From Uranotaenia lowii (taxonomy: Eukaryota > Arthropoda > Insecta > Diptera > Culicidae), in the NCBI RefSeq assembly GCF_029784155.1, contig NC_073693.1:289450875-289514874 (forward strand): 64,000 nt of DNA. Reading direction: 5' to 3'. The notes under the pieces are model-generated. The model made no database searches. It saw only the letters and a program-made list of their open reading frames with translations, and had not been told where the DNA came from. Every line of letters begins with the position of its first letter. Position 1 is the first letter of the stretch. Shown piece by piece: positions 19,583 through 29,932 of the stretch. The translations under genes and the position numbers were made by a program.

Positions 19583-22447
19583 AGGGTGGCCACTCGAAAT
19601 CCATTTTGGATTTCCCGCATTTTTCCCGACTTTTTCCCGCATGTTAACATGAAATTCCCGATTTTGTAAAACAGGAAACAAAACAAAAATCCGAATATTT
19701 ATTTTTGAAACCACCTACCTAGACCTAGATTTCTAAGATTTGCCTTTGTTTTTATATTTTTTTCAAAAATCGTCCTGAATAGCCCGACCATGTAGAAACG
19801 TGTGATGGTATTTTTAAGTCATCGTTCTTTGAAATTACTATTTTGAAGATATTTTGCTCAAATTCGACCTTCATATAATTCAATATCAAATAAGCTATTT
19901 CAAATTGCTTAGCACCTGCTTTGACATGTTTTGTTCCAGATTTCACAGGATCCAAATATCTTTGATAACCAACGCCCTAGCAGCGACAAGTCATCTGATG
20001 TCCTTTCAATTCTTTGAGACATTTTGAATGTCAGAGAAACCCCTACCTGAAAAAGACCTCGTAATACATCATATGGTAATATCATCTGATTGGAAATGAT
20101 CGATTCAAAACATGAGGGGTATTACAATGGAACAAATATAAGGAAAATAAAATAATCGCTCTTGGTTTTATAATTAAAAACTCTCTGGAGTATTGGACCG
20201 AATATTCGTTTGGCCGAATAGTTTAAAAGGTCAATATTCGGTATTTGGCCGTTGGCCGAGTACAAATTTTTTCGTCCATCATGCTTCCTCTCTATGAGCG
20301 TCGGATAGAAGCTTCAATTGTTTTGCCTCCTCGGCCGCCTCTCGCTTACGATTTGCAATAGTTTCTATAACAGATTGTTTTCCTTTTTTTTTGTTTTAAT
20401 AGGACTCGACATCTCTCGAGTCAGTATAACAAGCATACTGGATTAACGATTTCGTTACGGTTATTCCCGTTGTTCAATGAAGCAAGTTAAAACTAGTCAA
20501 AACCGATCCAACACGGTAGGAGGATCCATTTCGACCAGGGGCGGTCCAAGAGTTGGCTCTTGGGGGGGGGGGATGATTTTCCAACTTTTCAAAAATCAGT
20601 ATATAAGAAGAATCGTGAATATTTGGCGAAAAAACGGTTATTTTAAGAAACAGAGTGGAGGGGTAGTCTATAATTGCAAATAAGACTTGTAATTTGTAGG
20701 TTTGTATAGTTAAAGGTTAGTAATTTAAAAATTTGAAATTGGAGAAAAATAGTAAAAAAAATTTAACAAATTTTCTCCATACACTTATTTTGACATCCTT
20801 TTAAAAAACAACTTGCGAATCTTAGATATTCACTGCGAAAAAGTGTTGATAAAAAGATTATTTTCGTAAATTTTCATCCTTGGGGATGATTCATCCCGAA
20901 AACCCATTTGAAAATTATAACTTCAAGAATTCTTTAAAGAATTTTCCGATATCAATGTCATTTCCCAAATGAAAAGTCAACAAACATTTTAGTAGAAGAA
21001 TATGTAAAAAAATAATCTTCAAGTAATCTACAATATTTTTACTGGGCATCTTCATATCAGCATAAGACCCTCACCAAACTTTTAATTATTCTCATTTTGC
21101 AACAATTCCAAAACAATTATTTGAAAAAGTGTTCGTTAATAATTGCTAATCAAATTCTTAGGTATGAAGCTTTTGACACTTCATTTTTATATGTTTTTTT
21201 TTTAATTTCAAGTTCTCATACTAGATTTTCTATTTTTTTTGTAAGTGAATCCAAAGAAATGGTAACTATTTGGCAATTAATAATTTATGAAAAAAGTGAA
21301 AAGTAGTATTTTTTCATCATGCTCTCTCTATTTTTTCAAACTTTTTGTATAAAGTTAGTTAATACTATTTCAATTTTTCAGCGAAAAGTCATAATCAATT
21401 GTAATTGAAATAACCAAACTTTCAGATTCAGAGTGGATTATTTAACCTAAATTTTGAAGCTGGATTTCTACTCAAAAGTGTAAATATTATTGTGTAGATG
21501 AGCTTAAAACAGTATCGACGATATAATTGGTGTGATTCCTGAAATCCAGCTGTGTTGGTCAAAAATAAGAAAAAATTTCTTTCGAATGTACAACTTGAGC
21601 GATTGCCTTGTTTCCGAGAAAATAGTCGGGGATGAAGCAATAGTTTTATCTCACCTGGGAAAAATAAAAACATTTGCAAGTTTTTGGAGCCTACGCTTTT
21701 TTTTTAAATTGAAGTGCGATTTTTAGGCAATTTTCCAACTGTAAGCCAAGTTGAAGTCATATTATGTTAACATATACATTTTGCCAATAACATACGAAGA
21801 AGGTTTTGCTCATCGACTTTAGAATGAGATCAAACGAAATGCAATATGTCATAAGATGACTGAGATATGACCAAACAAATAAGCTTTTCTTTGAGGGGGT
21901 GATCCCAAAATTATGGCCGGCGGCGTATATGGTTAACAAATTCGAATTCAACGCTGTATTTACCTTAAAAAAAAGTTATTTGGTGAAATTCGGTCCAGGA
22001 AATTACAAGTCTCAGCTGGTTTAGTTTGGCGGACCGACTTTTTTTTTAATTTTAAGCAAATAAGTGATTAATAAATTGAACAAACCCCCCACGGAGTGGA
22101 AAAATTTGAGAATTCGAAAGTACACGTACACTGAAAAAAAGTTCTTAGTTTTTATATAAAGTCCAGCGTTTGCGAGTACTTCTTAACGGTTTTTTGCCGC
22201 TTGGGGGGGGGGGGGTGATCACCCCGATCCCCCCCCCCCCATAGGACCGCGCCTGATTTCGACCTGGTAGAAATCGGTCGAAGCCAATCGGAAAGAGATT
22301 GATGATCAACTGTGTATCAATTTTTACTTGTTTCGCCTTTTTCGTTCAAACTTCATTGAACAGACTTTCATCGAGCCAAAAATTCCCGACTTTTCGGGAA
22401 AAATTCCCGGCTTTTTCCTGCATTTTTCCCGAATGGGTGGCCATATT
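19583..22447. mobile_element. Probable hAT-type element B nested in A
   Basis: The left end reads CAGGGTGGCCACTCG followed by GGATTTCCCGC and TTTTTCCCGAC repeats. The right side has AATTCCCGACTTTTCGGG, TTCCCGGCTTTTTCC and ends near CGAATGGGTGGCCAT. Left-end sequences of this type (CAGGGTGGCCAC) are common hAT termini. Here the right terminus is altered, and I find no clean 8-bp duplication. Boundaries are therefore approximate. Element C lies inside it. Confidence 0.45.
20536..22255. mobile_element. hAT-type element C with poly-G subterminal tracts, nested in B
   Basis: The 8-bp repeat ATTTCGAC flanks it at 20528-20535 and 22256-22263. The termini are CAGGGGCGGTCC (left) and, reverse complemented, CAGGCGCGGTCC (right). 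Just inside each end is a G-run (TTGGGGGGGGG at about 20560; a run of 13 G at the right, mirrored by a run of 13 C). At 1720 bp it has no open frame of note, so it is non-autonomous. Excising it restores a continuous ATTTCGACCTGG sequence. Confidence 0.85.
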
Positions 22448-22650
22448 ACACCATGACATATTACACCATGACAAAATTGAATTTTCATAGAATCTTAGAA
22501 CAATCTTTGTCCAAACACAAAAGTCTGGAATTGTCTGGAAGAAATACCAAAAGTCTGGAAGTCTGGAAACCTAAAAAAATGTCTGGCAAAAGTCCAAAAA
22601 GTCTGGAAGATCCAGACAAAATCTGGAAGGTTGACATCACTGGTGGGAAT

Positions 22651-22862
22651 AGGAAGGAATGAGGGGCTTCTGTATCATTTTTACATACATAGCTTGAGAA
22701 CACATCAAGCAAATGGAATCAAAATTTGCATGGGAAGGTATTTGAATGCGAGTAATATATCTATAATTATTTGAGGTCCCTCCTTTCTTTCAGTGAGTGG
22801 AAAGCAAAGGAGGAGATGAGCATTTGCGTTTGGCTACGAGAAATGGTTCAACAATAATTTTA
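22651..22862 (+). repeat. ~150-bp minisatellite, continuation after element A
   Basis: It contains AGCTTGAGAACACATCAAGC, AAATGGAATC, TTTGCATGGGAAGGTATTTG and the CCCTCCTTTCTTTCAGTG phrase of the same family. It ends where the second RTE copy begins. Confidence 0.55.
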
Positions 22863-22874
22863 GACATCAACTAT

Positions 22875-23303
22875 CTTCTGGTAAATGGTGGATAATGTGC
22901 AACACGAGACCCCATAGTGGTCATATCACCTCTTATTCACAACTCCTATTTCTACCTCCCCGCGGTGCCGGCTGGGATGCGAGTAACCTAAGCGAAGATC
23001 GGGTATTCAACCCCAGTAGATGCTTTGGTCGCATACGGACTGAGAAGGGCGGCGTGCTACAACAACCGAGCGTCTGTTCTCCAGGTCAGAGGCGGCTCAA
23101 AGAGCGTCTGTCTTGCAGCAAGCGGCTGTATTTATGAAATGCGGCTCCCGCCAGCTAAGTCCAAGATGGCAGCCCAATCGCGGGATAGGGACTTAAGGCT
23201 AACAACCTTCTGCTCCCGATTCATAAACTTGTTACGGAATCCGAAAGAAATGACCGACCTGGAACTTTGGCGACGACTTTTAGCATGAAAACACGGACAC
23301 GAA
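22875..23303 (+). mobile_element. 5' end of a second RTE copy, cut by the assembly gap
   Basis: It aligns base for base, with scattered differences, to 1587-2040. Shared phrases include CTGGTAAATG.TGGATAATG, CACGAGACCCCATAGTGGTC, GATGCTTTGGTCGCAT and CTGGAACTTTGGCGACGAC. The first codons of the endonuclease frame (MKTRTR) are just reached before the N run. A segment of about 28 bp present in the first copy (the repeated GGTCAGGGGCGG phrase) is missing here. No 5' target duplication can be tested because the 3' end is not in the window. Confidence 0.85.
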
Positions 23304-23803
23304 NNNNNNNNNNNNNNNNNNNNNNNNNNNNNNNNNNNNNNNNNNNNNNNNNNNNNNNNNNNNNNNNNNNNNNNNNNNNNNNNNNNNNNNNNNNNNNNNN
23401 NNNNNNNNNNNNNNNNNNNNNNNNNNNNNNNNNNNNNNNNNNNNNNNNNNNNNNNNNNNNNNNNNNNNNNNNNNNNNNNNNNNNNNNNNNNNNNNNNNNN
23501 NNNNNNNNNNNNNNNNNNNNNNNNNNNNNNNNNNNNNNNNNNNNNNNNNNNNNNNNNNNNNNNNNNNNNNNNNNNNNNNNNNNNNNNNNNNNNNNNNNNN
23601 NNNNNNNNNNNNNNNNNNNNNNNNNNNNNNNNNNNNNNNNNNNNNNNNNNNNNNNNNNNNNNNNNNNNNNNNNNNNNNNNNNNNNNNNNNNNNNNNNNNN
23701 NNNNNNNNNNNNNNNNNNNNNNNNNNNNNNNNNNNNNNNNNNNNNNNNNNNNNNNNNNNNNNNNNNNNNNNNNNNNNNNNNNNNNNNNNNNNNNNNNNNN
23801 NNN
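23304..23803. other. Assembly gap, 500 N
   Basis: An uninterrupted run of exactly 500 N. The round number suggests a placeholder whose true length is unknown. It separates a plus-strand RTE 5' end from a minus-strand I-like RNase H domain, so both 3' parts and an unknown amount of sequence are missing. Confidence 0.98.
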
Positions 23804-23921
23804 TAAACCCATCGTAAACTGCAAAACCAACTGTTGAATCTGTCTTTGATCCATCTGTGAAAAATTTCAAATAATTTTCATGTTCTTTAAGTATTTTTAA
23901 GTAGTGGGCCTTAAAAGTCAT
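23804..23921 (-). pseudogene. RNase H domain start of the I-like ORF2, shifted frame, cut by gap
   Basis: The residues KFFTDGSKTDSTVGFAVYDG are the first beta-strands of RNase H, with the first catalytic aspartate in FTDGSK. The frame is offset from ORF2, which ends at 23911 in FKKNKYKPNDF. The offset coincides with a run of eight A (minus strand), a likely slippage or sequencing-error site. Joined to ORF2 it would complete an endonuclease-RT-RNase H protein. Confidence 0.75.
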
Positions 23922-26754
23922 TGGGCTTGTATTTGTTTTTTTTAAATTTATTTAAAGATATATCAAATTGTAGCTGAGAATCTTGAGTCCAAAAAGGGGT
24001 AGGAAAAATTGACCTAGGCATCGGGAACTGGAAAACTAATTCATATTTATCAAATTTGTGCAAACAACGATGAATGAAAGATTTCGAACATTCGTTAGTA
24101 TTTTCACACCTAGTCTGATTTCTCAAAAGCACAATTTTTTTCCTTAATGGATGGTCTTCTAAAGAACATATTTTAATTCCTGTTTTGATTATTTGTAAAT
24201 CTCGACGGTAATCCATTGGTAAAATCCCAGACTCTGCATGTAAACTCAACACTGGACTCGTCCTAAATGCACCAGTTGCCAATCGAATTCCTGTATTTTG
24301 TATTGTTCCCAGTGATTTTAGTAGTTTCTCATTAGCAGTGCCATATACAATACTTCCATAATCTAGTTTAGAAATTACCAACGATTTAAGAAGGGTGAGT
24401 AAAGTTTTCCTATTAGAACCAAATGTGGTATGTGCTAATGTCCTGATTATCCGTAAAGAATTTTCTGAGCTTTTTCTTAGATTTTTTATGTGAATGTCCC
24501 ATTTTAGTTTTTTGTCAAAGATAATACCTAAAAACTTATGGGATTCAACATACTCTAGATTTTGATTGTTAAATACTAACGATGGATTATGAATACATCT
24601 GAAGCGTCGACAAAAATGTATTACCTTCGTTTTCGTGGTGGAAAAACGGAAGCCAGTATGATCACACCATTTTTCTAGATTTGCTAAAGTTTCCTGAAGT
24701 TTTTCTTGAACTACCTCTAAAGATTTACCAGCTACATAAGCTACTGTATCATCTGCAAATTTTAAACTTCTAACATGAGGAGGAAAACTAGTTTTCATTG
24801 AATTGATCGCAATTAGAAAAAGGGTTACACTTAAAACTGATCCTTGTGGTAATCCATTATTTTGTTTGAAAGATGATGATAAATGATTTCCTATTCGAAC
24901 TTGGAAGCTACGATCTTCTAGAAAATTGTTGATAAAGTGCAACATATTTACTCTTACACCCATTTCCGAGAGAGTTTGAATTATTTGTACTGTCCACGTC
25001 ATATCGTAGGCTTTCTCAATGTCAAAAAATATGCAAATCAAATGTTCCTTGTTTTCGAAAGCTTCTTGTATCGATGATTCTAATGTAACTAAATTATCCA
25101 AAGTGTTACGAAATTTACGAAAGCCGGACTGTGTTGGATCAAAAAATTTACTATTTTCTAGAAACCATTGGAGTCTTCGATTCACTAATTTTTCCATTAA
25201 TTTACACAAACAGGAGGTAAGAGATATTGGACGGTAGCTTTGACTATTGAGCGGACTTTTCCCTTGTTTAAGTATAGCTATAACTATCGATCGGCGCCAT
25301 TGATCAGGAAAAACTCGTTCAGACCAAATTTGGTTAAACATTCTTAACAAATAAAACATTGCATCGGGAGGAAGATTTTGAAGCATGTGATAGTGAACAT
25401 CATCGACACCTGTAGATGAACCTTTACATGTTGCTAAAGACATCAGTAACTCAATCATCTTGAACGGAGTATTCAATACACTGTTTTCTACCTCATCGAA
25501 AGAAATATTAGTTTTTTCAGTTTCGTCGGACCAACGTGTGAAATCCTTCGAGTAATTCTCGCAACTTGATATTTGTGAAAAATGTTTTCCTAATTCTTCA
25601 GCTATTCTATCTGGCTGTATTATCAAATTATTGTCTACTTTTAGCGAAGAAATTAAACAGTTTTTAGTTCTTCCTCTGAGATTCTGAATTTTACTCCATA
25701 CAACATTATTAGAAGTTGAAGCTGACACAGATTCTACAAAATTATTCCAGCTAGCCTTGGATTGTCGTCTTATTAAATTTCTTGATCTTGATTTTGCTAA
25801 CTTGTAAGCTATCATGTTTTCTGTAGACATATGTTCATTGAACTTTCTTAGTGCTTTTCTTTTCTCCTTAATACTATTAGATATTTCAGAGCTCCACCAA
25901 GGGGGACGGAATTTTTTGATAATATCAGACGTTCTTTTAATAGATTGAGTAGCTGCTTCAATGATAGAGTTAGAAAAATGTGTCACTTGTTCTAAAGCAC
26001 TTAATGGAATATTTTCATTAATATTTATTGTCACTAAGTCCTGAAACTTAGCCCAGTCCGCTTCATTAGTTAACCACCTAGGTCGTTTGGAAATGTTAAG
26101 GTTAGTTTGCAAAGGATTTATAACGATAGGATAATGATCACTGAAACATAAATCATCATGAACAACCCAGCTAAATACAGTAGATAAAGATGGCGAACCA
26201 AAAGTAAGATCAATAGACGAATAAGTATTATGTGCAACACTAAAGTGAGTGGGTGATCCGTCGTTTAAACAATTCAAATCAAAACGTTCGAAAAAATCAA
26301 CCAACATTTTACCTCTCACACTATCCTCTCTACTACCCCAGCAAACATTGTGTGCATTACAGTCACTCATAATCAAAAAAGGCTTGGGAAGTTGCAAAAT
26401 CAACTCGTACAAAATCTTTTCAGAAATAGTCTCTCCAGGTGGAAGATAAAGACAACATAGAGTAAACTCTACAGGGTAAAACAATTTGACAGCAACTGCC
26501 TGCAGCTCTGTTTCTAAATCAAGTTCTTGTGCTTCGAAGCCTTCGCGAATACAAATTACTACACCACCGCTTGCTCGATGGTGAATTTCGTCAATCTTAT
26601 AAAATAATTTGAAATTTTTAAGTGTTGGAATGTTAGTTTGCTTAAAATGAGATTCCTGAATACCAATAGCATAAGGATTGTATTGACTAATCAAAAGTTT
26701 CAGTTCCTGAATGTGTTGCTGAAATCCATTACAATTCCATTGTAACATGGCCAT
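23911..26754 (-). CDS. I-like retrotransposon ORF2: endonuclease and reverse transcriptase
   Basis: 947 residues are open from an ATG at 26754. Residues 1-220 are an APE-type endonuclease: MLQWNCNGF, the catalytic IGIQESH, SDCNAHNVCWGS, YSSIDLTFGS and the SDHYPIVI histidine motif. The RT core follows: SYRPISLTSCLCKLMEKLVN, QSGFRKFRNTLDNL, FFDIEKAYDMTW (motif A aspartate), GLPQGSVLSVTLFLIAI (motif B) and LKFADDTVAYVAG (motif C, FADD). KFLGIIFDKKLKWDIHI and KLDYGSIVYG belong to the thumb. All catalytic residues visible to me are present. It would nick target DNA and copy the element RNA. The frame ends just before RNase H by a frameshift at an A-run, so function depends on whether that shift is real. 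Confidence 0.9.
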   Translation of the reverse strand: MAMLQWNCNGFQQHIQELKLLISQYNPYAIGIQESHFKQTNIPTLKNFKLFYKIDEIHHRASGGVVICIREGFEAQELDLETELQAVAVKLFYPVEFTLCCLYLPPGETISEKILYELILQLPKPFLIMSDCNAHNVCWGSREDSVRGKMLVDFFERFDLNCLNDGSPTHFSVAHNTYSSIDLTFGSPSLSTVFSWVVHDDLCFSDHYPIVINPLQTNLNISKRPRWLTNEADWAKFQDLVTININENIPLSALEQVTHFSNSIIEAATQSIKRTSDIIKKFRPPWWSSEISNSIKEKRKALRKFNEHMSTENMIAYKLAKSRSRNLIRRQSKASWNNFVESVSASTSNNVVWSKIQNLRGRTKNCLISSLKVDNNLIIQPDRIAEELGKHFSQISSCENYSKDFTRWSDETEKTNISFDEVENSVLNTPFKMIELLMSLATCKGSSTGVDDVHYHMLQNLPPDAMFYLLRMFNQIWSERVFPDQWRRSIVIAILKQGKSPLNSQSYRPISLTSCLCKLMEKLVNRRLQWFLENSKFFDPTQSGFRKFRNTLDNLVTLESSIQEAFENKEHLICIFFDIEKAYDMTWTVQIIQTLSEMGVRVNMLHFINNFLEDRSFQVRIGNHLSSSFKQNNGLPQGSVLSVTLFLIAINSMKTSFPPHVRSLKFADDTVAYVAGKSLEVVQEKLQETLANLEKWCDHTGFRFSTTKTKVIHFCRRFRCIHNPSLVFNNQNLEYVESHKFLGIIFDKKLKWDIHIKNLRKSSENSLRIIRTLAHTTFGSNRKTLLTLLKSLVISKLDYGSIVYGTANEKLLKSLGTIQNTGIRLATGAFRTSPVLSLHAESGILPMDYRRDLQIIKTGIKICSLEDHPLRKKIVLLRNQTRCENTNECSKSFIHRCLHKFDKYELVFQFPMPRSIFPTPFWTQDSQLQFDISLNKFKKNKYKPNDF

Positions 26755-26852
26755 TGCGAAAATTATTGTGAAAAAAAAAAATAAAATGATTTCTGAAATC
26801 TCAAAATTGTGTCAATGTGGTAAAAGAAAAGAATCTTAATATCTGTTATAAT

Positions 26853-28315
26853 TTATATATCTTGGTCGTTAATTTTCGTATAATCTGGAACATTTAATAA
26901 AATGGAAGAGGATATTGCTTGTGATAAAATACTTAATTCTGATACTTGAGGAGGATCAACGTTTTCAAAGTTTACACTAGTCACATCATTCAAATCTGAA
27001 TCTGATTGGTTTTCTATATTACATCGTTTTTCGTGATTTTCATTCTGCATACCTGGAGGAACCCAGTTTGCTGGGTTCGGCGTTTGTTGTTCCGTGTTCT
27101 CATGTTGCGTCGCTCGTGTTACATTCGATGTTCTAGTGAGTGTCGTCGGTTTGCTGCTTGCCAGAGCCTTCGTTGGATTTTCTACTGGAGAGGTCTGCGT
27201 TTGAGTTGGTGATATCGATCCATTGCTTCCGGTTCTCAGAACACCGGCAAAAGTTTGAGAGGGACGTTGAGTGATGATGAGTTCAAGGGGTACCTGTTGC
27301 CTCCGTTTCTGTCGTGCTTCCTTCATCGTTACTCTCTGGGTGACTCGGATTTTTTGAATTTCTTGCTCATCAACATAGATTGGACATTCCTTCGAGAATG
27401 CCATGTGAGAGCCCCGACAGTTTACACATTTGACTGGGTGCAAACATGGCTGTTGGTCGTGAAATAACTCGGCACATTTGGCGCACACTCGATTTCCTTT
27501 GCAGCTTTCTTTTTTATGACCGTAGCGAAGGCACACATTGCACCGCATTGGGTTGGGTACGTAGAGTCGCAGCTTACATTTGTAGAAACCTACATCGATG
27601 GTATCTGGTAAGTAACTCAGATCGAAGGTCAATATGAAAGATCCGGTGTCTTCTAGGTTAGGTTTAGTTTTTTTTTCATTCTCCTTTGGCTGATCGATAA
27701 CAGGTGGTGGTGATGGCGGCGTTGTGGTAGCGTAGAGGTTACTCGTCTGCTGATACGTTGCATTCGCCTTACTTCGACAACGTGGAACTCTGCCAAATGT
27801 TTTTGGATATCCTCATCTTTCATAGGCTTGAGATCCGGACAGTAGATTGTGCCTTTCGTTCGGTTCAAAGAATCGTGTTCTACGATATTCACGTGTATTG
27901 AATCACATAACGATTTTTGTTTGCACAGTTTCTCCGCTTGGTGTCGATCAGTAGATTTGAGTAGAAGTTTCCCATCCTTGAATCTGGTTATTTCAACTCC
28001 CGATGTAATATTATCAATACATTTTTTAATGAGAAATGGATTGACATCATCCATCGTCTTGCCTTCATCGGTACGAGTGAGAATCAAGAACCTTCCGCCG
28101 TTATCCTTCCCATACAGTCGAAGTTGCTTGGAGAATATTTGCTCGTTTTCCCGATCACGTTGTGCTGTTCTCTTCACGTTTTTAAATTTTTTAGACGAAA
28201 CACCTCTTTCAACGTTATCTTGTTCATTTGACAACATCTCGAAACGGGATCCGAAGACTCTAGGAGGCGTTCCGCCACCTCCCGGATCCGCGGCCATAAC
28301 TACCACGGAACTCAC
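26853..28315 (-). pseudogene. I-like retrotransposon ORF1 (gag-like nucleic-acid binding protein), one frameshift
   Basis: The N-terminal frame (28315-27653) starts MSSVVVMAADPGGGGTPP and includes an RRM-like region (GGRFLILTRTDEGKTMDDVN, HVNIVEHDSLNRTKGTIY). The C-terminal frame (to 26853) carries three zinc knuckles: CNVCLRYGHKKESC, CAKCAELFHDQQPC-like spacing, and CVNCRGSHMAFSKECP. A serine/threonine/proline-rich tail follows. A single-base frameshift near 27740-27770 separates them, because the proper continuation (TTTPPSPPPVIDQP) is in the second frame. ORF1 proteins of this family bind element RNA. About 487 residues would result if read through. Confidence 0.8.
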
Positions 28316-28330
28316 TCGTATGTCTTAACA

Positions 28331-29290
28331 CAAATGTAACCACTCAAAAAAAAGTCTTTTTTCAATAGCACTATTTCAAAGACCAACAATTGTTCAACAG
28401 CTGCTCACTCTGTCACATGTGACTTGCTCAACGGTTGAAACAGAACTCGAGCTGATGTTATTAATTTGCTATGGTGAAGAACATAGATTCACACGGTGAG
28501 TAGCACATAATAATCGACGTTTGATTCAATCAACTTAAGTTCCCTTCAAATCGTAGATGCTGTTACTGATTTGACTACGAAAGGAAAACCGAACCACTAT
28601 CTAGTGGCCTCTATCTGGATTCATGAAGTGCTCAGTTGGCTCGATCAGCTTCGGATAGTTTGTGGTGAAGATTTGAAGGCCTATGTTACTCCGGATCTAC
28701 TCTGCGATGAGGTGTTGAGGAGCATTGCTGGGATGGGCTGCACACAGCTGACTGTGCGAATGGATATGCGTTGAACGAACAGGAGGGTTTCAATTTCGTT
28801 GACCTTAGTGCCCTGGGACGAGGATGGCTGCCAAAGATCTGTCTGGATATTAGCTCCCGTCGACTGATGCCTTTCAGTGGGAACTTTTCAGACATACGTT
28901 GTTCGGTGACCTTCACAGTGTCTGGTTAGCCAAAACAGATTTTCCCGATGGATCGTGGCTTGACCTCAGCGGTGATGTTTCCCGATAAGACGTTCGACCG
29001 GAACGAAATGGCCTGAGAACAGCTAATCTAGAACGGAGCCGACCAACTCGCTTTCCTGTCTGCCCGGTGATGCGTCCTGTGGCTAAGATGATGCTAAGCG
29101 CTGCCCGTACCTTGTTGGATGAGCTGCTCGGCCCGTGCGGTGATAGGTGAAGTGATCTGTGTGAAGGAAGTGCTTAATATTGGGAAAACACATAATAAAT
29201 AGGGGACTTCCCTGACTGCGGAGGCCCTGGGCCTCCGCATATGCTCCTACGACTTGCTGCGCCCTTCTTCTGAGAACGATGACACCCTCA
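28331..29290. other. Unassigned segment of coding-like composition
   Basis: The interval is less AT-rich than its flanks. A plus-strand frame 28571-28774 reads KGKPNHYLVASIWIHEVLSW; a later plus-strand frame near 29030-29150 reads RFPVCPVMRPVAKMML. AATAAA occurs at 29191-29196. A GC-rich hairpin follows at 29216-29238. I recognise no domain. A decayed transposon 3' part with its poly(A) signal would fit, as would an old host gene fragment. Confidence 0.35.
29216..29238. other. Perfect GC-rich hairpin
   Basis: TGCGGAGGCCC and GGGCCTCCGCA form 11-bp arms around a single T. It stands in an AT-rich context 20 bp downstream of an AATAAA. Its role is unknown; an RNA 3'-end structure is possible. 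Confidence 0.7.
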
Positions 29291-29930
29291 ATTGATCGTA
29301 TAGCTCAAATGTAACAAGTTTGGCAAACTTTTAGCCAAGGATAGGTACTATGAGTGGAGCATAATAAAGCTGAGGTGGACTAACATGACTTCATTGCAGG
29401 ACATCCTTCATGATGCCTTTTTTCAGGGAGATCTTGAGGCTTAGCACGGTTGGCCAAATCTTTATGGTATGGAGGTTGACATAACTCGTTCTTGTAACGT
29501 GACGGAATGTTGTTCAGGCTTCAAATTTCCTTTATGTTTCTTCAATGATTCAATGCTTCAAACAGTGAACGACTTGGTTGGGGTTTGAATATTTCGAAGG
29601 TTTGAAAACTTAGAAAAGAATGGCTAGGGTTCTTTCAACGATGTAAGCTTTTCACACTCTAATTTTTCAGGCGATAGGGGGAACTTCGAGCAATATTAGT
29701 GTACTTAATCTGTATGGTTTGTTCTTAAGACGGTATGGTGTGAACTTAACTCAAATATGCATTCAAACAGAGCCTTCAAGCCTTGATGCGAAACTTAATA
29801 AGGCATAGTGTATCTTAAAATGATTTGGGGTTTGAATAAGATTTAGTTTTACTTCAATTCCGTTTGATTGCTTAAAACGATTGGACTTAAGGGAGATCAA
29901 GATCACTTAAGAAGTGCAAACTTAACTCGA
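29291..29930. other. No feature recognised
   Basis: Short phrases such as CTTAAG/TTTGAA recur loosely, but there is no clear array, frame or terminal repeat. The sequence directly follows the point where the Pao-like pol is cut off, so the truncation breakpoint lies near 29930-29990. Confidence 0.35.
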
Positions 29931-29932
29931 AT

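Larger units (their letters stand above)
19317..22642. mobile_element. hAT-type non-autonomous element A, enlarged by nested insertions
   Basis: An 8-bp direct repeat GTGGGAAT flanks it (19309-19316 and 22643-22650), the duplication size of hAT transposons. The ends are CAGGGTTGCCAACT at the left and, reverse complemented, CAGTGATGTCAACC at the right, an imperfect inverted repeat of the CAG.G type. Its own sequence (19317-19582 and about 22448-22642, some 460 bp) is rich in AGTCTGGAAA repeats. The middle is filled by element B and element C. No transposase is seen. It inserted in the ~150-bp minisatellite. Confidence 0.8.
23804..28330 (-). mobile_element. I-like non-LTR retrotransposon, nearly complete, 3' end in the gap
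   Basis: On the minus strand, ORF1 (28315-26853, zinc-knuckle protein), a 98-bp spacer and ORF2 (26754-23911 plus a shifted RNase H frame to the gap) follow in the order of I-superfamily elements. Presence of RNase H after RT separates it from classic Jockey. The 5' UTR above 28315 is at least short; its boundary is unclear. Each ORF has a single frameshift, so this is a fairly young copy. Confidence 0.8.
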
